Shown: positions 8,347 to 17,671, numbered from the stretch's first letter. The stretch is DNA of 64,000 nucleotides from Methylobacterium radiodurans (GCF_003173735.1 NZ_CP029551.1:3682001-3746000), one strand, 5' to 3'. The notes: a model not told the origin generated them from the letters alone. Numbers and translations: made by a program.

Positions 8347-9339
8347 ATGCTGTCACGGCGCGGATTGCTCGCCGCCGCGGCGCTCGCCGCCCTGACCGCG
8401 CCGCCCGTCCCGTCCGCCCGGGCGGCCGCTCCCGTGTTCCGCCTCGGCAGCCTGCCCTTCGGCACGGTCGCCTGGGAGGCGGCGGTGATCAAGGCCCGCG
8501 GGCTCGATACGGCCAACGGCTTCAGCCTCGAAGTGGTCAAGCTCGCCGGCAACGACGCCGCCCGCATCGCCTTCATGGGCGGCCAGGTCGACGCCATCGT
8601 GGGCGACCTGCTCTGGGCGGCCCGCCTCGGCAACGAGGGCCGGCGGCTGCGCTTCATCCCCTACTCGACCACCGAGGGCGCCGTGATGGTGCCGGAGGCG
8701 AGCCCGATCCGCGGCCTGAAGGATCTCGCCGGCAAGCGCCTCGGCGTGGCGGGCGGCCCCCTCGACAAGAACTGGCTGCTGCTCAGGGCCCAGGCCCGGG
8801 ACGCGGCCGGGCTCGACCTCGAATCCGGGGCGGAGCTCGCCTACGGCGCGCCGCCGCTGATCACCCTGAAGCTGGAGCAGGGCGCCCTCGACGCCGCGCT
8901 CACCTACTGGACCTACTGCGCCCGGCTCGAGGCCAAGGGCTTCCGCCGGGTGATCGGGGCCGACGACATCATGCGGGCCTTCGGGGCGACCGGCTCGGTC
9001 GCGCTGATCGGCTATCTCGTCGACGGTGCCACCGTCGAGGGCAGGCCGCAGCTGGTGGCGAGCTTCGCCCGCGCCTCGCGCGCCGCCAAGGACATGCTGG
9101 CCTCCGACCCCGCGACCTGGGAGATCGTGCGCCCGCTGATGACGGCCGAGGACGAGGCGACCTTCGAGGCGCTGAAGCGCGAGTTCCTCGCCGGCATCCC
9201 GCGCCGCCCCATCGCGGACGAGCGCGCGGACGGGGAGCGGCTCTACGCGGTGCTGCAGCGGCTCGGCGGCGAGCGCGTCGTCGGCAGCGGCCCGAGCCTG
9301 CCGGCCGGGCTCTACTTCGACGGGAACCGGGATGGCTGA
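8347..9339 (+). CDS. ABC transporter periplasmic substrate-binding protein (NitT/TauT family)
   Basis: A 330-residue periplasmic solute-binding protein. The N-terminus MLSRRGLLAAAALAALTAPP is a twin-arginine-like signal ending near residue 27. The mature protein has the SsuA/TauA-type fold, recognisable by FRLGSLPFGTVAWEAAVIKA, IRGLKDLAGKRLGVAGGPLD and the dipping domain LKLEQGALDAALTYWTY. A GGGAGA ribosome site precedes ATG 8347. The permease and ATPase genes follow, giving a complete importer for a small organic or sulfonate/nitrogen-type solute. The substrate cannot be told from sequence. Confidence 0.88.
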   Translation: MLSRRGLLAAAALAALTAPPVPSARAAAPVFRLGSLPFGTVAWEAAVIKARGLDTANGFSLEVVKLAGNDAARIAFMGGQVDAIVGDLLWAARLGNEGRRLRFIPYSTTEGAVMVPEASPIRGLKDLAGKRLGVAGGPLDKNWLLLRAQARDAAGLDLESGAELAYGAPPLITLKLEQGALDAALTYWTYCARLEAKGFRRVIGADDIMRAFGATGSVALIGYLVDGATVEGRPQLVASFARASRAAKDMLASDPATWEIVRPLMTAEDEATFEALKREFLAGIPRRPIADERADGERLYAVLQRLGGERVVGSGPSLPAGLYFDGNRDG

Positions 9340-9390
9340 GCGGGCAGGGCGGGTGGTCGGGCAGTTGACCGGGCGGGCGGAGCGCCCCAG

Positions 9391-9451
9391 CGCATGACGC
9401 TCCCGTGATTCCTCTCACGACGCCTGCCGCGACGCCTGCCGCATGACGCTC
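9391..9451 (+). repeat. Duplicated start-codon context upstream of the permease
   Basis: The string cgcatgacgctc occurs at 9391-9402 and again at 9440-9451, where it contains the permease start ATG 9443. gacgcctgcc is also doubled just upstream (9419-9428 and 9431-9440). The upstream copy opens a four-codon reading frame ending in TGA. Confidence 0.6.
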
Positions 9452-10180
9452 ATCGCCCGCCTCGTCTCGGTGCTGGTGCTGCTCGGTGCCTGGCAGGTGG
9501 CCGCGGCGCAGGCCGGCTCGCGCCTGCTGCCGGCGCCGCTGGCGGTCGCCGAGTTCATCGCCCAGGAGGCGGCGCGGGGCGACCTGTTCCACAATGTCGG
9601 CATCACGCTCCTGCGCGTCGCGATCTCGTTCGCGCTCGCCATGGGGCTCGGCGTGCTGCTCGGCGTCGCGCTCGGGCGGATCCGGGCGCTCGACGCCGTG
9701 CTCGACACGCCGCTCCTCGTGCTCCTCAACACGCCGGCCCTCGTCATCACGGTGCTGGCCTATATCTGGGTCGGGCTCACCGAGAGCGCGGCGATCCTGG
9801 CGGTGGTGCTCAACAAGCTGCCCAACGTCGCGGTCATCATGCGCGAGGGCGCGCGCGAGCTGGACCCGAACCTCCAGGAGATGGCCCGTACCTACCGCTT
9901 CGACCGCCGCACCTGGATCGCCCACGTGCTGGTGCCCCAGCTTCAGCCCTACGCGGTCGCCGCCGCCCGCTCGGGGCTCTCGCTCGCCTGGAAGATCGTG
10001 CTGGTGATCGAGCTGCTCGGCCGCCCGGACGGGGTCGGCTTCGCCATCAACTTCTACTTCGTGCAGAGCACGAACGTCGCAGCGATCCTCGGCTACAGCA
10101 TCGTCTTCATGAGCGTGATGATCGCGGTCGACATCCTCGTCCTGCAGCGGATCCAGGCCCATGTCCGCCGCAGGCGATAA
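9443..10180 (+). CDS. ABC transporter permease (NitT/TauT family)
   Basis: A 245-residue inner-membrane permease with about six hydrophobic helices. The cytoplasmic EAA-type loop that docks the ATPase reads REGARELDPNLQEMARTYRFD, followed by RTWIAHVLVPQLQPY. This matches SsuC/TauC-type permeases. The stop codon TAA (10178-10180) lies inside the first copy of a 21-nt repeat that also starts the ATPase gene, giving a 20-bp overlap and probable translational coupling. Confidence 0.9.
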   Translation: MTLIARLVSVLVLLGAWQVAAAQAGSRLLPAPLAVAEFIAQEAARGDLFHNVGITLLRVAISFALAMGLGVLLGVALGRIRALDAVLDTPLLVLLNTPALVITVLAYIWVGLTESAAILAVVLNKLPNVAVIMREGARELDPNLQEMARTYRFDRRTWIAHVLVPQLQPYAVAAARSGLSLAWKIVLVIELLGRPDGVGFAINFYFVQSTNVAAILGYSIVFMSVMIAVDILVLQRIQAHVRRRR

Positions 10181-10223
10181 GATGTCCGCCGCAAGCGATA
10201 ACGTGCCCGCCGCCGGCGATCAC
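10161..10223 (+). repeat. Three tandem 21-nt repeats, each carrying an in-frame start codon
   Basis: Copies at 10161-10181, 10182-10202 and 10203-10223 share the core tccgccgcaggcgata and encode MSAAGDK, MSAASDN and VPAAGDH. They begin ATG, ATG and GTG respectively, all in the ATPase frame. The first copy contains the permease stop codon. Confidence 0.92.
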
Positions 10224-10955
10224 GCGTCCGTCCTGCGGGTGGCGATCGACCGCAAGGTCTACGGCGCCGGCCTGCCCGAGCCCGTCGAGGCGGTGCGCGG
10301 GCTCGCCTTCACGGTGGGGCAGGGCGAGATCGTCTGCCTGATCGGCCCCTCGGGGGCGGGCAAGTCGACCACCTTGCGCATCCTGCTCGGGCTCGACGCC
10401 GCCTACGAGGGCCGGGTCGAGCCTGACCCGCGCGGGACGGAGACCGCGCCCGGCATGGTGTTCCAGGAGCCGCGGCTGCTGCCCTGGCGCACGGTCGAGC
10501 AGAACGTGCGCCTCGCCCTGCCGCGGGCGCGGCGCGGGCGCGACCTCGACGCGCTGTTCGGGCATCTCGGGCTCGAGCCCTGGCGCGGGCGCTATCCGGG
10601 GGCGCTCTCGCTCGGCATGCAGCGGCGGGTGGCGCTGGCCCGGGCGCTCGCCGACGAGCCGCGCCTGCTCGTGCTCGACGAGCCCTTCGTCTCCCTCGAC
10701 GACGCGGCGGCGGCGGCACTGCGCGGCCTCGTGGTCGACACGGTCGACCGGCTCGGGATGAGCGTGCTGATGGTGACCCACAACGTCGCGGAGGCGATCG
10801 CGATCGCCGACCGGCTGCTGCTGCTCTCGCCCCGGCCGGCGAGCCTCGTCGCCGAGATCCGCCTCGACCGGCCCCGGTCCGAGCGCGACCGGGCCTGGGC
10901 GGAGGCGACGCGGCGGGACCTCGCCGCCCGCCACCCGGGCGTGATCGCGGACTGA
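10161..10955 (+). CDS. ABC transporter ATP-binding protein (NitT/TauT family)
   Basis: A 264-residue cytoplasmic ATPase energising the importer. Walker A is GPSGAGKST (62-70). The Q-loop lies in MVFQEPRLLPW, Walker B is LLVLDEP, and the H-loop is in VLMVTHNVAEA. The signature motif is non-canonical, reading LSLGMQRRVALARAL instead of LSGGQ, a variation common in this family. The first 21 residues are a threefold repeat (MSAAGDK-type), so true initiation may be at 10161, 10182 or 10203. ABC ATPase homology starts only near residue 24 (VLRVAID), so all three are possible. Confidence 0.92.
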   Translation: MSAAGDKMSAASDNVPAAGDHASVLRVAIDRKVYGAGLPEPVEAVRGLAFTVGQGEIVCLIGPSGAGKSTTLRILLGLDAAYEGRVEPDPRGTETAPGMVFQEPRLLPWRTVEQNVRLALPRARRGRDLDALFGHLGLEPWRGRYPGALSLGMQRRVALARALADEPRLLVLDEPFVSLDDAAAAALRGLVVDTVDRLGMSVLMVTHNVAEAIAIADRLLLLSPRPASLVAEIRLDRPRSERDRAWAEATRRDLAARHPGVIAD

Positions 10956-10971
10956 GCGGGCCCGCGCACCG

Positions 10972-13900
10972 TCAGGCCCGCGCCAGATCGCCCAGCAGCC
11001 CGGCGGCGACGCTCGCCTTCGACACGGTGAGCCCCGAGGCGGCGATCCCCGACACCGCGTCGCGGATGCGCGCGAGGGCCGGCCCCCTGGCACGGATCCA
11101 GGCCTCGACCGCCTCCGGGCCGGCGCCGCCGTCGCCCACGACCTCAGCGGTCAGCGCCCGGTGGGCGCGGGCGATGCCGGCCACCGCCCGCTCCAGCGCG
11201 ACCCGGTCGAAGGTGTCGGAGACGGGCGCCGCCCGCGCCTCCACGGCGAGGTCGCCGAGCCGGAAGGCCCGCTCCAGGGCGAAATGCGTCGCGGCGATCT
11301 CCGCCACCGGCCGGCCGCTGGTCTCGGCAACCCGCACGATGTCGGGCGCGGCGGTGAGCCGGCCGAGCGCCGCGAGCCGGCCCGCGGCGGCCTCGCCGAG
11401 GCCGAGATCCGAGAGTTCCGCCCGGCGCGCCTCGAGCGCCGCGCGGGCCTCCGCGTCGAGCACCTCGGGGAGTGCGGCGACGAGCGCGCTCACCCCGTCG
11501 CGGTAGCGCGCCACCACGGGGGCGATCCCGCCCGAGAGGTCGATCTCGCGCAGGAACCACGTGATGCGCCCGGTGAGCAGGTCCTGCACCGCGGCGTAGA
11601 GGTCGAGCTGGGCCGCGCCCGGGATGCGGCCGGCGAGCCCGTCGATCGCCGCGTTCAGCTCCATCAGCCCGAAGGCGTCGCGGGTCACCGCGTAGGCGCG
11701 GGCGATGGCGGCGGGCTCCGCCCCCGCCTCGTCGGCGAGCCGGGTGACCAGCGAGATGCCGCCCCGGTTGACGATGATGTTCGACAGAGCAGTCGCGATG
11801 ATCTCGCGCCGCAGCCGGTGCCCCTTCACGGCGTCGGGGAATTTTTCGCGCAAGGCTCCGGGGAAGTAGCGCTGCAGCTCCCGGTCGAAATAGGGATCGT
11901 TGACCGCCGGCCCCGCCAGCAGCGCGTCGTAGAGCGCGAGCTTGGCGTAGGCGAGCAGCACCGCGTATTCGGGCCGGGTCAGCCCCTCGCCCCGGCGCAG
12001 GCGCTCGGCCAGCGTCGCATCGTCGGGCAGGAACTCGACCGCGCGGTCGAGGCGTCCCTCCGCCTCCAGCACCTGCATGGTGCGGGCGGCGAAGCCCGCC
12101 TCGCCGGCCCCGCGCCGCTCGGCGAGCGAGAGGGCGAGCGTCTGGAGTTCGTTGTTGCGCAGCACCAGCCGGGCGACCTCGTCGGTCATCGCGGCGAGCA
12201 GGCTGTTGCGCTCCTCAGGCCCCAGCCGCCCGTCGCGCTCCGGAATCATCAGGGCGATCTTGATGTTCACCTCGACGTCCGAGGTGTTCACGCCCGCCGA
12301 GTTGTCGATCGCGTCGGTGTTGAGCCGCACGCCCGCGCGGGCCGCCTCGATGCGCCCGCGCTGGGTGAGGCCGAGGTTGGCGCCCTCGCCCACGACCCTC
12401 GCGCGCAGCTCCGACCCGGTGATGCGCACCGCGTCGTTCGCCCGGTCGCCCGCATCCGCGTCGGTCTCCGCTCCCGCCCGCACATAGGTGCCGATGCCGC
12501 CGAACCAGAGGAGGTCGACGGGCGCGCGCAGGATCGCCTGCATCACCTCGGCGGGCGAGGCCTCCGCCCGGTCGAGGTCGAGCACCCGGCGGATCTCGGT
12601 GGAGAGCGGGATCGCCTTGGAGGAGCGCGGGAACACCCCGCCGCCCCGCGAGATCAGCGCCCGGTCGTAGTCGGCCCAGGAGGAGCGGGGCAGGCCGAAC
12701 AGGCGCTTCCGCTCGGCAAAGCTCGCGGCCGGATCGGGATCGGGGTCGAGGAAGATGTCGCGGTGGTCGAAGGCCGCCACGAGCCGGAGGCTTGCTGAGA
12801 GCAGCATGCCGTTGCCGAAGACGTCGCCCGACATGTCGCCGACGCCCACGACCGTCACGGGATCGGCCTGCACGTCCACGTCCATCTCGCGGAAGTGGCG
12901 TCGCACCGCCTCCCAGGCGCCCCGCGCCGTGATGCCCATGCCCTTGTGGTCGTAGCCCTGGCTGCCGCCCGACGCGAAGGCGTCGCCGAGCCAGTGGCCC
13001 CGCTCGATCGAGAGCGCGTTGGCGATGTCCGAGAAGGTGGCGGTGCCCTTGTCGGCCGCCACCACCAGGTAGGCGTCGTCAGGGTCCTGCCGCACGGTCT
13101 CGGCGGGGGGCACGATCTGCCCGTCCACGATGTTGTCGGTGAGTTCGAGGAGCGCCCGGATGAAGACCCGGTAGCTCTCGGTGCCCTCGGCGAGCCAGGC
13201 GGCGCGATCGGAGACCGGGGGCAGGCGCTTCGGGTAGAAGCCGCCCTTGGCGCCCACCGGCACGATCACCGCGTTCTTCACCTGCTGGGCCTTCACCAGC
13301 CCCAGGATCTCGGTGCGGAAATCCTCCGGCCGGTCGGACCAGCGCAGGCCGCCGCGGGCGACGTAGCCGTAGCGCAGGTGCACGCCCTCGACGCGGGGGG
13401 CGTAGACGAAGATCTCGAAGAAGGGCTTGGGCAGCGGCATGTTGGCCACCGCCGCGCAGGCGAACTTGAAGCTGATCGTCTCGCGGGATCCTCCGTCCGG
13501 CCCGGCCTGGTAGAGGTTGGTCCGGACGGCCGCCTCCACGAGGTTGACGAAGCGGCGCAGGATCCGGTCCTCGTCGAGGCTCGTCACGTCGGCGAGCCGC
13601 GCCTCCAGCTCCTCGCGCAGGGCGCGCTGCGCGGCCTCGCGGTCGCCCGCCAGGCTCGGATCGAAGCGGGCGTGGAACAGGGCGACGATGCCCCGGGCGA
13701 TCGCCGGATGGCGGCTGAGCGTCGCCGCGAGGTAGTCCTGGCCGTAGCGGATGCGCAGCTGGCGCAGATACCGCCCGAGGGCGCGCAGCAAAGCCGCCTC
13801 GCGCCAGGGCAGCGCCGCCTCCAGCACCAGCCGGTTGTAGGCGTCGGACTCGGCCCGGCCCTCGCCGATGGCGATCAGGGCCTCCTCCAAGGGGCGCTCC

Positions 13901-15882
13901 AGCGCGGCGAAATCGACTGCGGCGCCGGAGGCGCGCTCCAGCAGCATGTCGTGCAGCCAGACCCGGGCCCCGTCCGGCGCGGTGACCCGGTAGGTGCGCT
14001 CGTCGATCACCCGGAAGCCCATGTTCTCCAGGGCCGGAACCCGGTCGGAGAGGGCGAGCGCCGCCCCGCGGGAGAACACCTTGAGGCGGACCTGGGAATC
14101 CGGGTCGGCCTCGCGCCGGCCGAGGTCGGCGGCGCGGGGGTTGGACTCGGAGAGGCGCTCCAGGAGGGCGATGTCCGCCACCGCCACGTCGGGCGAAAAA
14201 TTCTCCCGGTAGGCCGCCCCGAAGGCCTCGGCGTAAGACCCGAACAGGCGCCTCGCCTCGGCGCCGTCGCGGGTCTCGCCCAGCGCGGCGCGCAGGCCGT
14301 CCGCCCAGGTGCGCACCAGCGCGCCGACGCCCGCCTCCAGCACGGCCGGGTCGCGCTCGGGCGCGCCCTCGGAGAGCCCTACGATGACGTGGAGCCGGGC
14401 GAGCGGCCCCTCCGGCATGTCAGCGTAGGAGGCCGAGAGCCGCCCGCCGTAGGATTCGGCGAGGTAGGCGCCGATCCGGGCGCGCACGCGGGTGTCGTAG
14501 CGGTCCTTCGGCACGTAGACGAGGAGCGAGACGAAGCGGCCGAAACGGTCGATGCGCGAGAGCAGCCGCACCCGCGGCCGGTCGGAGAGATCCGTGATGG
14601 CGAGCACGAAGCGGGTCAGCCGCTCCACGTCGATCTGGAACAGGTCGTCGCGCGGGTAGGTCTCCAGCACCGCGATCAGGCCGCGGCCGGCATGGCTCGT
14701 CGGGTCAAGCCCGGCCCGGGCCACCACCGCCGCCACCTTACGGCGCAGCACCGGCACCTCGCGCGCCGGGGCCGTGTAGGCGGAGGCGGTGAACAGGCCG
14801 ACCACCCGCAATTCACCCGCGAGCGCGCCGGATTCCGAGAACAGCTTGATGCCGACATAGTCGAGATGAGCCGCCCGGTGGACGCGCGACTTCACGCTCG
14901 CCTTCGAGATGATCAGCGCCTGCGGCTCGGCCAGGAAGGCGCGGATCTCCGGGCTGAGCCCGACCAGTTCCCGGCCCCGGCGCAGCACCGCGAGCGCGGG
15001 GTCGCGCAGCACGCCGAGGCTCTCCTCCGCGGACTCGCTCTCCCTCTCGGCCCCGTCCGGGGCGAGCCCGTGCTCGCGCAGGCCCAGGACCGTGAAGTGC
15101 CCGTCGAGCAGCCACCACAGGAAGGCGCGGGCCTCGTCGATCTCGTCCTCGGGCAGCGGCGTCGGGCCGTCGCCGTAGGCGGCGGCCAGCGCCTCCAGGC
15201 GGGCCAGCATCGCGGGCCGGTCGGCATCCGCCACCGCGACGTCGCCGAGCGTCGCCACGAGCCCGGCCTCCAGGCGTCGGCGCGGCTCGCCCTCCAGGCG
15301 GTCGAGATGGAGCTGGATCAGGCTCTCGCGGGCGAGCCCCCCGGCCGCCTCCGCGGTGGTCTCGCCGACGACGCGCAGGAGGGCGCCGCGATCGTCGCGC
15401 TCGACCCCGAGGATCGGGTGGGCGACGAGGAGCGGTACGAGCCCCTGACCGGTAAGTTCGGCGAGGCAGGAATCGAGCAGGAAGGGCCGGTTGTCGTTGA
15501 TGGCCTCGACCACCGTCAGGTCGCGCGGCCGTCCGTCCCGGGTGACCGTGACGTCGTGGAGCCGCAGGCTCGCCGGGTCGCCCGGCCGGCGCGGCCCGGC
15601 GAGATGCCCCCGGGCGAGGCGGGCGAGCTCGGCCAGAGCCTCGGCGGGGTAGGGCGCGAGATCCTCCGGCGGCACCCGCCCGAACAGGTCGCGCACGAAG
15701 CCGCCCGGCTCGCCGCGCCCGGCCGCCGTCTCGGCGGCGGCCTCGATCAGGTCGGAGCGGGCGGATTTCGCCGCGGCGCTGGCGAGCGCCGTGGCGGTCT
15801 CCAGCGCGGATCCCGGATCGGTTCCCGGAGCAGGTCCTTGGGCAGGTCCTTGGGCAGGGTCCGGATGGGTGTCCATGACCAT
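10972..15882 (-). CDS. NAD-specific glutamate dehydrogenase, large (~180 kDa) type
   Basis: A 1636-residue enzyme of the GDH-180 class, which oxidatively deaminates glutamate to 2-oxoglutarate for carbon or nitrogen catabolism in the cytoplasm. The N-terminal ~600 residues hold the regulatory ACT-like region. The catalytic core follows near residues 840-880, with GGLRWSDRPEDFRTEILG and the substrate Lys motif VPVGAKGGFYPKRLP. The Rossmann region follows with VGVGDMSGDVFGNGML, then FGGIGTYVRA and VVGEGANLGLTQ. The start at ATG 15882 has a GGGAGAG site; ATG 15876 is an alternative. The N-terminus encodes a Gln-Gly-Pro-Ala repeat from duplicated 12-bp units. Confidence 0.95.
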   Translation of the reverse strand: MVMDTHPDPAQGPAQGPAPGTDPGSALETATALASAAAKSARSDLIEAAAETAAGRGEPGGFVRDLFGRVPPEDLAPYPAEALAELARLARGHLAGPRRPGDPASLRLHDVTVTRDGRPRDLTVVEAINDNRPFLLDSCLAELTGQGLVPLLVAHPILGVERDDRGALLRVVGETTAEAAGGLARESLIQLHLDRLEGEPRRRLEAGLVATLGDVAVADADRPAMLARLEALAAAYGDGPTPLPEDEIDEARAFLWWLLDGHFTVLGLREHGLAPDGAERESESAEESLGVLRDPALAVLRRGRELVGLSPEIRAFLAEPQALIISKASVKSRVHRAAHLDYVGIKLFSESGALAGELRVVGLFTASAYTAPAREVPVLRRKVAAVVARAGLDPTSHAGRGLIAVLETYPRDDLFQIDVERLTRFVLAITDLSDRPRVRLLSRIDRFGRFVSLLVYVPKDRYDTRVRARIGAYLAESYGGRLSASYADMPEGPLARLHVIVGLSEGAPERDPAVLEAGVGALVRTWADGLRAALGETRDGAEARRLFGSYAEAFGAAYRENFSPDVAVADIALLERLSESNPRAADLGRREADPDSQVRLKVFSRGAALALSDRVPALENMGFRVIDERTYRVTAPDGARVWLHDMLLERASGAAVDFAALERPLEEALIAIGEGRAESDAYNRLVLEAALPWREAALLRALGRYLRQLRIRYGQDYLAATLSRHPAIARGIVALFHARFDPSLAGDREAAQRALREELEARLADVTSLDEDRILRRFVNLVEAAVRTNLYQAGPDGGSRETISFKFACAAVANMPLPKPFFEIFVYAPRVEGVHLRYGYVARGGLRWSDRPEDFRTEILGLVKAQQVKNAVIVPVGAKGGFYPKRLPPVSDRAAWLAEGTESYRVFIRALLELTDNIVDGQIVPPAETVRQDPDDAYLVVAADKGTATFSDIANALSIERGHWLGDAFASGGSQGYDHKGMGITARGAWEAVRRHFREMDVDVQADPVTVVGVGDMSGDVFGNGMLLSASLRLVAAFDHRDIFLDPDPDPAASFAERKRLFGLPRSSWADYDRALISRGGGVFPRSSKAIPLSTEIRRVLDLDRAEASPAEVMQAILRAPVDLLWFGGIGTYVRAGAETDADAGDRANDAVRITGSELRARVVGEGANLGLTQRGRIEAARAGVRLNTDAIDNSAGVNTSDVEVNIKIALMIPERDGRLGPEERNSLLAAMTDEVARLVLRNNELQTLALSLAERRGAGEAGFAARTMQVLEAEGRLDRAVEFLPDDATLAERLRRGEGLTRPEYAVLLAYAKLALYDALLAGPAVNDPYFDRELQRYFPGALREKFPDAVKGHRLRREIIATALSNIIVNRGGISLVTRLADEAGAEPAAIARAYAVTRDAFGLMELNAAIDGLAGRIPGAAQLDLYAAVQDLLTGRITWFLREIDLSGGIAPVVARYRDGVSALVAALPEVLDAEARAALEARRAELSDLGLGEAAAGRLAALGRLTAAPDIVRVAETSGRPVAEIAATHFALERAFRLGDLAVEARAAPVSDTFDRVALERAVAGIARAHRALTAEVVGDGGAGPEAVEAWIRARGPALARIRDAVSGIAASGLTVSKASVAAGLLGDLARA
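15831..15854 (-). repeat. Two perfect 12-bp tandem units within the GDH 5' end
   Basis: caggtccttggg is repeated at 15831-15842 and 15843-15854 (plus-strand sense), with a partial third copy after it. It encodes the repeated AQGP near the N-terminus of glutamate dehydrogenase and resembles the 12-bp unit at 2869-2904. Confidence 0.8.
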
Positions 15883-16068
15883 GGAATCTCTCCCGAATCG
15901 TCGGCGGCCTCTGGCCTAGCTAGGGCCAGGGGTGCGGCCGAGTCGACCGCGGCGCGGGCTCCGGCCTGACGGACGGTGCGGCCTGACACCTGCGGAGCCC
16001 GGCGTGCCGCCCTCAACTTCCCGCGGCGATTGGTCTATGGCCGAAGCGCGAAGGATTCGAGACGCGCA

Positions 16069-16980
16069 ATGCTGTTCAGGTTCCGCTCTGCGCCGCCCAG
16101 GCACCGCGCCCATCTCTGGGACCGGGTTCCGGAGACCGGGTGGGGCGACACCCTGCAGACCCTGGAGGCGGTCACCGCGGCCTGGCGGCGCTACGCGGCG
16201 AGCCCGCTCGACGCGCACGTCTCGGCGCACGAGGACATGATCGGGACGGAGCCCGGCGCCGCGGAGGGCTACCGGCTGGTCGGCCTCACGGCCCTGCGCG
16301 CCGTCACGGAGGCGATGCTGCTCACCGGCCGGACCCGCTTCGACGACATCCTCGACCTGCCCTGCGGTGCGGGCCGAGTCACCCGCCATCTCCGAGCCTT
16401 CTTCCCCGAGGCGCGCCTCCACGCCGCCGACATCGACCGGGCCAAGCTGGCGGACGTGGTCCGCCAGTTCGGGGCGGAGCCGTTCGACTGCCCGCCCGAC
16501 TTCCGCGGCGACCCGGCGCGCCGGTTCGACCTGATCTTCTCGGGCTCACTCCTCACGCATTTCGACGCGGACCTGTTCGAGCACGCGGTCGACTTCTTCG
16601 TGCGCGCTCTCGAACCCGGCGGCATCGCGATCCTGACCCTGCACGGCCGCAGCAGCGCGACGCTCAGCAGCGCGCCCGAGGCGCTCGCCCGCCAGGAGCG
16701 GGTCGCGGCAGATTTCCGGGCCCACATGAAGCAGGAGGGCAAGCGCTACCGGGTCAAGCTCGATGCCGGCAAGGCGCTCGCCGACTTCGCCGCGGAAGGG
16801 TTCGGCTACTACATGTCTCCCGCCTGGACCTCGATGTACGGCCAGAGCTACGGCGGCTCCTACTCCGCGCCCGCCTGGGTGATGCGCCTGTTCGAGCGGC
16901 GCGCCGACTGCCTCGTCGTCGGCTTCAAGGAGAAGAGCTACGGCGACATGCAGGACGTGGTGACCGTCCGGAAGCTGTGA
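16069..16980 (+). CDS. Class I SAM-dependent methyltransferase
   Basis: A 303-residue soluble methyltransferase. Motif I (SAM binding) is ILDLPCGAGRVTRHL near residue 94. The acidic residue of motif II is in LHAADIDRAKL, and motif IV is in RFDLIFSGSLLTHF, followed by FFVRALEPGGIAILTLHGR. ATG 16069 fits the conserved start; an open frame extends to 15976 without a better ribosome site. It is divergent from glutamate dehydrogenase across a 186-bp gap. The C-terminal region is rich in Tyr and Gly (YGQSYGGSYSAP). The methyl acceptor is unknown. Confidence 0.85.
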   Translation: MLFRFRSAPPRHRAHLWDRVPETGWGDTLQTLEAVTAAWRRYAASPLDAHVSAHEDMIGTEPGAAEGYRLVGLTALRAVTEAMLLTGRTRFDDILDLPCGAGRVTRHLRAFFPEARLHAADIDRAKLADVVRQFGAEPFDCPPDFRGDPARRFDLIFSGSLLTHFDADLFEHAVDFFVRALEPGGIAILTLHGRSSATLSSAPEALARQERVAADFRAHMKQEGKRYRVKLDAGKALADFAAEGFGYYMSPAWTSMYGQSYGGSYSAPAWVMRLFERRADCLVVGFKEKSYGDMQDVVTVRKL

Positions 16981-17170
16981 GCCGCCGCCCCGGCGCACCG
17001 CGGCATCCGGTCCCTGCCGTGCGGGCGGCCCCGGCGCGCGCGCACGGCCGCGTGACCGGCCATCCCCTTCGGCCTCCCACGCGCTAGCTCCGCGGCGGGA
17101 GGGACCCCGCCGCGGCGGCCGGCCGGGACCGCCCGTGATCCCGCATCGCCGCCCCAGGGGGACCCTCCGC

Positions 17171-17563
17171 GTGACGTATCCTGCCACCACGGCCTTCTTC
17201 GCCGGCCTGTTCGCGCTCGTCTATGTCGGCCTCGCCAGCTGGGTGGTGGCGGGCCGCGTCTCCGGCAACACGCTGCTCGGCAACGGCGACGAGGGCCTGA
17301 CCCGGCGCGTGCGCGCCCACGCCAATTTCGGCGAGTACGTGCCGCTCGCGCTGATCGTGATCGGCCTGCTGGAGGCGGGCGGGGGCGGGCACCGGCTCGT
17401 CACCGGCCTCCTGGTCGTGCTGCTGATCGCCCGCCTCGCCCACCCGGTCGGCATGCTGGCGCCCAAGAACTCGCCCCGGCAATTCGCCGGCCGCGGCGGC
17501 GGCATCCTGGCGACCTTCGGGGTGCTGGCGGTCGCAGCGATCGCGCTCCTGCTGCGGGGCTGA
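17171..17563 (+). CDS. MAPEG-family membrane protein
   Basis: A 130-residue integral membrane protein with about four helices, related to microsomal glutathione S-transferases. Conserved MAPEG features are NGDEGLTRRVRAHANFGEYVPLAL with the Glu and Arg/His/Asn cluster, and RLAHPVGM. GTG 17171 is preferred over ATG 17135: it follows an AGGGGGA site by nine bases and gives the family N-terminus (VTYPATTAFFAGLF), making the length typical for the family. Bacterial members may conjugate glutathione to hydrophobic electrophiles; the substrate here is unknown. Confidence 0.85.
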   Translation: MTYPATTAFFAGLFALVYVGLASWVVAGRVSGNTLLGNGDEGLTRRVRAHANFGEYVPLALIVIGLLEAGGGGHRLVTGLLVVLLIARLAHPVGMLAPKNSPRQFAGRGGGILATFGVLAVAAIALLLRG

Positions 17564-17617
17564 AGACCGGGACGCGCATCGAGGCGACGTCTTTACAACC
17601 GTGCGTTTTACAGTCTT

Positions 17618-17643
17618 CTCCGTGTGCGATACAGCACACGGAG
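17618..17643. promoter_or_regulatory. Perfect 10-bp inverted repeat upstream of the small exported protein
   Basis: CTCCGTGTGC and GCACACGGAG flank the 6-base loop GATACA. No T tract follows, so this is not a classical intrinsic terminator. It ends four bases before a GGAAC box. It could be an operator or the processed 3' end of the MAPEG transcript. Confidence 0.5.
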
Positions 17644-17646
17644 GTT

Positions 17647-17671
17647 GGAACGCCGTTTTCGCAGGGCTGTT
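17647..17671 (+). promoter_or_regulatory. Candidate EcfG-type (general stress response) promoter
   Basis: GGAAC (17647-17651), a 17-base spacer and GTT (17669-17671) resemble the alphaproteobacterial EcfG promoter GGAAC-N16/17-(C)GTT. The base before GTT is T rather than C. It lies about 60 bp upstream of the small exported-protein start at 17731. A NepR-like gene occurs elsewhere in the window. This is a pattern match only. Confidence 0.35.

Noticed and set aside
12895..15969. Plus-strand open frame of 1024 codons
   Set aside because: Lies antisense to glutamate dehydrogenase, with His/Arg/Gly-rich shadow composition and no ribosome site.
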